Assembly (NCBI RefSeq): GCF_018531495.1
Contig: NZ_JAHDTI010000004.1
Coordinates: 496,001 to 560,000 of the forward strand
Origin: Nonomuraea sediminis
GTDB taxonomy: Bacteria; Actinomycetota; Actinomycetes; Streptosporangiales; Streptosporangiaceae
Direction of reading: 5' to 3'
Length of the DNA stretch: 64,000 nucleotides
The position numbers and the translations under genes were made by a program. The notes below the pieces were generated by a model. The model was given only the letters and a program-made list of their open reading frames with translations. It was not told the DNA's origin and searched no databases. Shown one piece after another: positions 59,202 through 64,000 of the stretch. Numbering within the stretch: the first letter of the stretch is position 1; each line of letters starts with the position of its first letter.

Positions 59202-60023
59202 TCAGGAGGCCCGGTGCAAGGCCCGGTACTGCGTGGGCGTCAGCGAGGTCACCTGGCGGAAGACCCGTGACAGGTAGGCGGCCTCCCAGCCCACCGCCCC
59301 GGCGATCTCCTCGATCCTCTGCTCGGTGTGGATCAGCGCCTGCTTGACCCGTTCGACCCGCAGCTGCCGGATGTACTGGTTGGGGGAGACCCCGAAGAGC
59401 TGGGCGAAGTAGGTGATGAAGTAGGTCGGGTTGTAGTGGAAGACCTCCGCCAGCCGCCCGACCGTCAGCACCTCGGCCAGGTGCGCGTCGATGTACTCCA
59501 GGATCCGCCCGGGCCCCTGGCTGAGCGGCCGCAACGAGCCCAGCGGCGCGTGGTCCACCAGGTAGGCCGTCAGCTCCATGAGCACCGCCCGCTGCCGCAG
59601 CGGCCCTGTCACCTGCGTCGCGCCCTTGCCCGCCGCCAGCAGCCTGATGAACATCTCCCGTACGGCCGGCGGATCCTCCACCTCCACCACCCGGGGGAGC
59701 GCGACCAGCGAGGCCAGCTCGCGCCCGCCCACGGTGGCGGTGAAGTTCGCCCAGTACTTGCGCAGCGGGCGCTCCTTCGAGCTGGAGAAGGCCAGCGCGG
59801 ACCCGGCGGGCAGGAAGTAGAGCTGGCCGGTCCGCGGCAGGTACTCCACTCGGTCCAGGGTGATCGAGCCCACCCCGTCGAGGATGAGGTAGATCCGGTT
59901 GTAGCCGTCGGTCCGCGCCTCCCGCCCCCAGCCGGCGGGGACGGGATCGGCGTGCCCGGCCATGAGCAGGTCGAGGTCGAGCCGCCGCAGATGCTCCCTG
60001 AGCGCCGGGTCCATCGCCCTCAC
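59202..60023 (-). CDS. AraC family transcriptional regulator
   Basis: 273 residues. N-terminal cupin-like sugar-binding domain ('TDGYNRIYLILDGVGSITLD', 'YFLPAGSALAFSSS'), C-terminal double helix-turn-helix: 'LTVGRLAEVFHYNPTYFITY' and 'IEEIAGAVGWEAAYLSRVFR' ending with 'PTQYR'. GTG 60023 overlaps the 2-hydroxyacid dehydrogenase stop (GTGA). Typical local activator of sugar genes; the lyase and importer are the likely targets. Confidence 0.92.
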   Translation of the reverse strand: MRAMDPALREHLRRLDLDLLMAGHADPVPAGWGREARTDGYNRIYLILDGVGSITLDRVEYLPRTGQLYFLPAGSALAFSSSKERPLRKYWANFTATVGGRELASLVALPRVVEVEDPPAVREMFIRLLAAGKGATQVTGPLRQRAVLMELTAYLVDHAPLGSLRPLSQGPGRILEYIDAHLAEVLTVGRLAEVFHYNPTYFITYFAQLFGVSPNQYIRQLRVERVKQALIHTEQRIEEIAGAVGWEAAYLSRVFRQVTSLTPTQYRALHRAS

Positions 60024-61000
60024 GCCCGCAGGCTCGCCAGCGCGGGATCCACCGCGTGCCGCAGCGGTTCGCCCGCGGCCAGGTGGGCGACCTCAGCCAG
60101 CACCAGCTCACCCATCCTGCCGCGTTCGGCGCCCATCGCCCCGGCCAGGTGCGGGGTCAGGACCGCGTTGGGCAGGCCGTACAGCGGAGATCCCGGCTCC
60201 GGCGGCTCGGGCCAGGTGACGTCGAGGACCGCGGTGAGGTCGGGCCGCCCGCGCAGGACCTCGACCACTGACGGCTCGTCGAGGACGGCGCCGCGGGCGG
60301 TGTTGATCAGCGTCGCGCCCGCGCTCAGCCGCGCCACCAGCGGGCCGTCGACCAGGCCCGTGGTCTCCGGCAGCAGCGGGGCGTGCACGCTGACGACCTC
60401 GCAGGTCTCGAACAGCTCGGCCAGCGGGAGGAGCGGGATGCCCAGCCTGGCGGGGGCGTGCGGGTCGTAGGCGACCACCTCCAGGTCGAAGGCACGCAGC
60501 TGGGAGGCGACCCGACGGCCGATCTCGCCCAGGCCGAGCAGCCCCACCCGCGACCGGTAGGCCCCGGCGACGTGCACCTCGTCCGGGTAGCGGCCCAGCT
60601 CCTTGATCTCGCGGGAGATCCGGTGGAACTGCTTGAGCGCCAGAAGGATCTGGGCCAGCGTGAACTCCGCCACCGGGATCGCGTTGGCCGAGGCGGCCGA
60701 GACGATCGGGATGCCCCGCGCCCAGAAGTCCGGCGTGGTCAGCGGGTGCACCGAGCCCGCCGCCACCAGCACCGCGCGCAGGCGCGGAGCGTGACCGAGC
60801 AGCCCGGCGTCGAGCACCGGCGCGCCCCAGCCGGACAGCAGGATCTCCACCTCCGACAGCACGCGGGGATCGGCGGCCAGCTGCTCGCGCGTCATCGCGG
60901 GAGCCTGCCATTCGACCAGGTCAGCCAGCCTTTCCAGAACGTGCGCGGGGTAGACGTCGGCCCGCCTGCGCTCCTCCATCACCAGCAGTGCTTTGATCAA
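60020..61000 (-). CDS. D-isomer-specific 2-hydroxyacid dehydrogenase
   Basis: 326 residues of the phosphoglycerate dehydrogenase-like family. NAD-binding 'VGLLGLGEIGRRVASQLRAF', catalytic Arg in 'LINTARGAVLDEPSVVEVLR', Glu in 'VTWPEPPEPGSPL' and His in 'LTPHLAGAMG' are in the usual order. The TTG start at 61000 is supported by GAGGA four bases before it. In this locus it may reduce a keto-sugar acid made by the lyase pathway, but the substrate is unknown. Confidence 0.9.
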   Translation of the reverse strand: MIKALLVMEERRRADVYPAHVLERLADLVEWQAPAMTREQLAADPRVLSEVEILLSGWGAPVLDAGLLGHAPRLRAVLVAAGSVHPLTTPDFWARGIPIVSAASANAIPVAEFTLAQILLALKQFHRISREIKELGRYPDEVHVAGAYRSRVGLLGLGEIGRRVASQLRAFDLEVVAYDPHAPARLGIPLLPLAELFETCEVVSVHAPLLPETTGLVDGPLVARLSAGATLINTARGAVLDEPSVVEVLRGRPDLTAVLDVTWPEPPEPGSPLYGLPNAVLTPHLAGAMGAERGRMGELVLAEVAHLAAGEPLRHAVDPALASLRA

Positions 61001-61086
61001 CTGTTCCTCATTTCATCGGATGTTTGGCGGGTAATGATGTCGCACAACGGAACGGATTTATCGGTGATGGTTTAGTCATCGGAGCA

Positions 61087-61116
61087 TTGACCGGAGAACG
61101 TGACCACCGCTACCGT
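61087..61116 (+). promoter_or_regulatory. Candidate promoter of the sugar importer operon
   Basis: ttgacc (61087-61092) and taccgt (61111-61116) are separated by 18 bases and lie 40 bases upstream of the binding-protein start. This fits a sigma-70-type promoter. Part of the 155-base divergent spacer between the dehydrogenase and the importer. Confidence 0.35.
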
Positions 61117-61155
61117 CCGGGAAATCGCTTGCCAAGTAGAGGGAGCCGTCCACAT

Positions 61156-62472
61156 ATGCGAACAGCCTCCACAATACTGGCGTGCCTGGTGGTGCTCACA
61201 GCATGTTCGTCAGGCCCAGCCGGGACGAACGTCGAGCAGGACGCCAAGGCCACGCTCGAGCTCTGGACCAGGACCACGCCGGGCGGGCCCGGCGAGCAGG
61301 GCACGCTCAAGCTGGCCGCCGCGTTCGAGAAGGCGACCGGCTACAAGGTCAAGGTGACCGCGATCTTCGACGACTTCGAGACGAAGATGCAGCAGCGGGC
61401 GGCCCAGAAGGACCTGCCCGACATCGTCATGAACGACGTCGCCCAGCTGGGCACGATGCACAGCCAGGGTTTGCTCAGGGAGATCGACCTCACCAAGCTC
61501 GCCGGGGCCAAGGACCTGTCCGAGCGCGCGCTCGCCTCCGGCAAGGGCGTGGACGGCAAGCAGTACGGCGTGCCGTACTCCGCCCAGGCCACGGCGCTGC
61601 TGATCCGCAAGGACTGGCGGGAGAAGCTGGGGTTGAAGCCGCCGCAGAGCTGGGCGGACCTGGTGGCGATGGCCAAGGCGTTCACCGAGAAGGACCCCGA
61701 CGGCAACGGCCAGAACGACACCTACGGCCTGGCCGCGCCGCTGTCGACCAAGCGCGGCTACGCCTCCTGGTACTTCTCCAACTTCCTGTGGGCGGGCGGC
61801 GGTGACTTCGTCGCCGACGCCGGCGGTGGCAAGTTCAAGCCCGCCATGTCCACCCCAGAGTCGGTCGCGACCACGCAGTGGTTCCGCGACCTGGCCTGCA
61901 AGGACAAGGTGATCCAGCCGGGCGCCGTCACCATGGACACCCCGCCGACCAACGAGACGTTCGAGGCGAACAAGACCGGCATGTACGTCGTCGGCCCCTA
62001 CCTGATGCCCCGCTACGACAAGTCGCTCGGCAAGGACAAGTACGAGGTCGTGCCCATGCCCAAGGGCGCCAAGAACGCCGACGTGCTCGCCGAGGGCGGC
62101 GCGATCTACCTGATGGCGGGCTCGCCCAACAACGCCGGCCAGGACGCCTTCGCCTCCTTCGCGATCTCGGCCGAGGGCCAGAAGATCGGCATGGAGGGCG
62201 ACACCGCGTACATCGTGCAGCTGCCGGTCAACAAGACCGTCGACATCAGCCAGGTGCGCCCCGACCCGCGCTGGAAGACCTACGCCGACGTCTACCAGAG
62301 CTCGGGCCACTACCCGCCGTCGGTCCCCAACTGGACACCCATCCGGCAGGCCACCGCCGACACCGTCAACGCCGTGGTCGCCGACTGCGGCCTGGACCTG
62401 AAGGGCGAGCTGCAGAAGCTGGACACCAAACTCGCCGGGATCCTGGCCGAGCAGGGCGTCGCCGCGTCATGA
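61156..62472 (+). CDS. Sugar ABC transporter substrate-binding lipoprotein (family 1)
   Basis: 438 residues, lipoprotein signal ending in VLTAC (MRTASTILACLVVLTAC). Family-1 fold with 'LELWTRTTPGGPGEQGTLKL', 'LPDIVMNDVAQLGTMHSQGL', 'YGVPYSAQATALLIRKDWRE' and 'EGGAIYLMAGSPNNAGQDAF', as in maltose- and oligosaccharide-binding proteins. TAGAGGGAG precedes ATG 61156. Coupled to two MalF/G-type permeases; the ATPase (often a shared MsiK) is not in the window. Oligo-uronate from the lyase is the likely cargo. Confidence 0.92.
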   Translation: MRTASTILACLVVLTACSSGPAGTNVEQDAKATLELWTRTTPGGPGEQGTLKLAAAFEKATGYKVKVTAIFDDFETKMQQRAAQKDLPDIVMNDVAQLGTMHSQGLLREIDLTKLAGAKDLSERALASGKGVDGKQYGVPYSAQATALLIRKDWREKLGLKPPQSWADLVAMAKAFTEKDPDGNGQNDTYGLAAPLSTKRGYASWYFSNFLWAGGGDFVADAGGGKFKPAMSTPESVATTQWFRDLACKDKVIQPGAVTMDTPPTNETFEANKTGMYVVGPYLMPRYDKSLGKDKYEVVPMPKGAKNADVLAEGGAIYLMAGSPNNAGQDAFASFAISAEGQKIGMEGDTAYIVQLPVNKTVDISQVRPDPRWKTYADVYQSSGHYPPSVPNWTPIRQATADTVNAVVADCGLDLKGELQKLDTKLAGILAEQGVAAS

Positions 62473-63389
62473 CGGCGGTGGAGGTGGAACCGGCCGCTCT
62501 CGCGACGCAGGAGCGCGCGAGCGGCCGGCTCGGGCGCTGGTGGGTGCCGTGGCTGTTCCTGGCCCCCGCGCTGGTGCTGTTCCTGTACTTCAAGTTCATC
62601 CCCATGGGCAACGCCCTGGTGATGTCGTTCCAGAACGTGCAGCCCTTCCTCGGCAACCAGTGGGTGGGCGGGGACAACTACGTCAAGGTCGTCACCTCCG
62701 ACGGCTTCCAGCAGGCCGCCTGGCACACCGTGCTGCTCGCGGTCTTCCAGACGGCCGGCTCGATGCTGCTCGGGCTGGTGCTCGCGCTGCTGATGGAGGG
62801 GCAGAGCCGCAGGCTGAGCTTCATCCGCTCGGCGGCGTTCCTGCCGGTCGTGGTGCCGATGGCGGTCATCGCCGAGCTGTGGCGGATCATGTACCACCCG
62901 ACCGGCGACGGCATGCTGAACTCGCTGCTCGGCCTGGTCGGGCTCGGGCCCTCCGGGTTCATCAACGACCCGCACACCTCGATGGCCTCGGTCATCGCCA
63001 CCGGGATCTGGCGGGGCGCGCCGTACGACATGATGATCTTCCTGGCCGGGCTGGCGGGGGTCAACAGGGACCTGTACGAGGCGGCGATCGTCGACGGCGC
63101 GTCGCGGTGGCGGCGGCTGCTGCACGTGACGCTGCCGGGGCTGCGCTCGGTGTTCTCGATCCTGTTCATCCTGGCGGCCATTCGTGGCCTGCGCGTCTTC
63201 ACCGAGGTCTACCTGCTGACGAACGGCGGGCCGAACGGTTCGACCGAGGTCGTCATGACCCTGATCACCAAGCTGGGGCTGGAGCAGAACCGGCTGGGCG
63301 TGGCCTCCGCGGGGGCGGTGCTGCTGTTCCTGGCCACGCTGCTGCTGACCGTCGTCGTGTCCGTGCTGAGGCGGAGGGAGAGGGAATGA
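62469..63389 (+). CDS. Sugar ABC transporter permease (MalF type)
   Basis: 306 residues, six helices; 'LFLYFKFIPMGNALVMSFQN' is typical of the first helix and 'LYEAAIVDGASRWRRLLHVT' is the EAA loop that contacts the ATPase. ATG 62469 overlaps the binding-protein stop by four bases, and its 3' end overlaps the next permease. Confidence 0.93.
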   Translation: MTAVEVEPAALATQERASGRLGRWWVPWLFLAPALVLFLYFKFIPMGNALVMSFQNVQPFLGNQWVGGDNYVKVVTSDGFQQAAWHTVLLAVFQTAGSMLLGLVLALLMEGQSRRLSFIRSAAFLPVVVPMAVIAELWRIMYHPTGDGMLNSLLGLVGLGPSGFINDPHTSMASVIATGIWRGAPYDMMIFLAGLAGVNRDLYEAAIVDGASRWRRLLHVTLPGLRSVFSILFILAAIRGLRVFTEVYLLTNGGPNGSTEVVMTLITKLGLEQNRLGVASAGAVLLFLATLLLTVVVSVLRRRERE

Positions 63390-64000
63390 GCGCGGCCAGC
63401 GAGACCGCACTCGGGCTCAAGGAGAGCAGGACGCCGTCGGCGCGGCTGCTCAAACTCGTCGTCTACGCGCTGGTCCTGGTGGTGTTCGCCGGGCCGCTGC
63501 TGGCGCTGCTCGTCAGCGCGTTCAACCACGTCTCCGACCCGACCCAGCTCAGCGTCGTGCCCTCGCGCCCGACGCTGGACAACTTCGCGGTCGCGGTTGA
63601 CCACGGGGTGCTGAAGTACCTGCTGAACTCCTTCTTCGTGGTCGGGTTCGGGCTGCTGCTGCAGGTGGTGGTCTCGACGCTGGCCTCCTACGCGCTGGCC
63701 CGCAAGCGCTTCCCGTTCATGACGATCGTGTTCGTGGCGATCCTGGCCACGCTCATGCTGCCGGAGGAGATCCTGGCGATTCCGCTGTCGCTGATCCTGT
63801 CGGACCTGCCGGTGCTGCACATCAACCTGATCGGCACGCTGGCCGGGATCATCGTGCCGGTGGGCGCGTGGGCGTTCTCCATCCTGGTCATGACGGAGTT
63901 CATGCGGGACGTGCCACGCGAGTTGGAGGAGGCGGCGCGGATCGACGGGGCGGGGGAACTGCGGATCTTCGCCCAGATCATCCTGCCGATGTGCCGTCCG
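63386..64000 (+). CDS. Sugar ABC transporter permease (MalG type), partial
   Basis: At least 205 residues, cut by the window end. ATG 63386 overlaps the MalF-type stop (ATGA). Helices and 'DLPVLHINLIGTLAGIIVPV', 'WAFSILVMTEFMRDVPRELE' with the following 'EAARIDGAG' (EAA motif) identify it. Second half of the importer's membrane pair. Confidence 0.92.
   Translation, partial: MSAASETALGLKESRTPSARLLKLVVYALVLVVFAGPLLALLVSAFNHVSDPTQLSVVPSRPTLDNFAVAVDHGVLKYLLNSFFVVGFGLLLQVVVSTLASYALARKRFPFMTIVFVAILATLMLPEEILAIPLSLILSDLPVLHINLIGTLAGIIVPVGAWAFSILVMTEFMRDVPRELEEAARIDGAGELRIFAQIILPMCRP

Overview
The window is a GC-rich (roughly 70%) chromosomal segment with dense, GTG/ATG-started, translationally coupled genes, lipobox substrate-binding proteins, Tat and Sec signals, PucR/HxlR/TetR regulators and a WXG100-like (type VII secretion) cassette. 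This points to a filamentous actinobacterium. A member of the Streptosporangiales (Nonomuraea-like) is my best guess, but that is inference from style and gene content only. I see no rRNA, tRNA, CRISPR array, complete insertion sequence or prophage.

Left end (1-6480): a LysR regulator with an inverted repeat upstream, a DUF2283-like protein, an ArsR-like regulator, a class II aldolase, a TetR/VOC pair with two palindromic operators, a secreted SGNH esterase, then a decayed stretch holding truncated YciI-like and LysR-like genes.

Methionine-salvage locus (6481-21037): mtnD (acireductone dioxygenase) is divergent from a ribose-type ABC importer coupled to mtnK. Facing it is a leftward operon made of a BMP-type nucleoside ABC importer, mtnA, a nucleoside hydrolase, mtnC and mtnB. 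Together they read as import of methylthioadenosine (or a related 5'-deoxynucleoside) and methylthioribose, base removal, phosphorylation, isomerisation, dehydration, enolase-phosphatase and dioxygenase, ending at the keto acid of methionine. Only the final aminotransferase is missing. A five-gene cassette of YbaB-like, EspC/WXG100-like and toxin-like small proteins is coupled to the 3' end of mtnK, and its last stop overlaps the stop of the convergent mtnB.

Peptide and D-amino-acid region (21111-49196): after a universal stress protein and an isoaspartyl methyltransferase come two complete dipeptide/oligopeptide ABC importers, two serine beta-lactamase-fold hydrolases, an N-acyl-D-amino-acid deacylase, two PucR-family regulators, a GNAT acyltransferase coupled to an N-acylamino-acid racemase/OSBS-family enolase, an S9 prolyl oligopeptidase and an erythromycin-esterase-like hydrolase. 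I infer a module for importing unusual (D-residue-containing or N-acylated) peptides and converting D- to L-amino acids. A 744-residue beta-helix-like membrane protein sits inside it.

Right part (49332-57604): a LysR regulator divergent from a membrane protein and a Tat-exported multicopper oxidase, a TetR remnant, a small membrane and a small secreted protein, a TetR/alpha-beta hydrolase pair with two tet-operator-like palindromes, an MFS transporter divergent from an HxlR-peroxiredoxin fusion, and a secreted protein.

Right end (57734-64000): a secreted PL6-type polysaccharide lyase, an AraC regulator and a 2-hydroxyacid dehydrogenase on the minus strand, divergent from a sugar ABC importer (binding protein, permease and a second permease cut by the window end). 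This looks like a polysaccharide-degradation locus.
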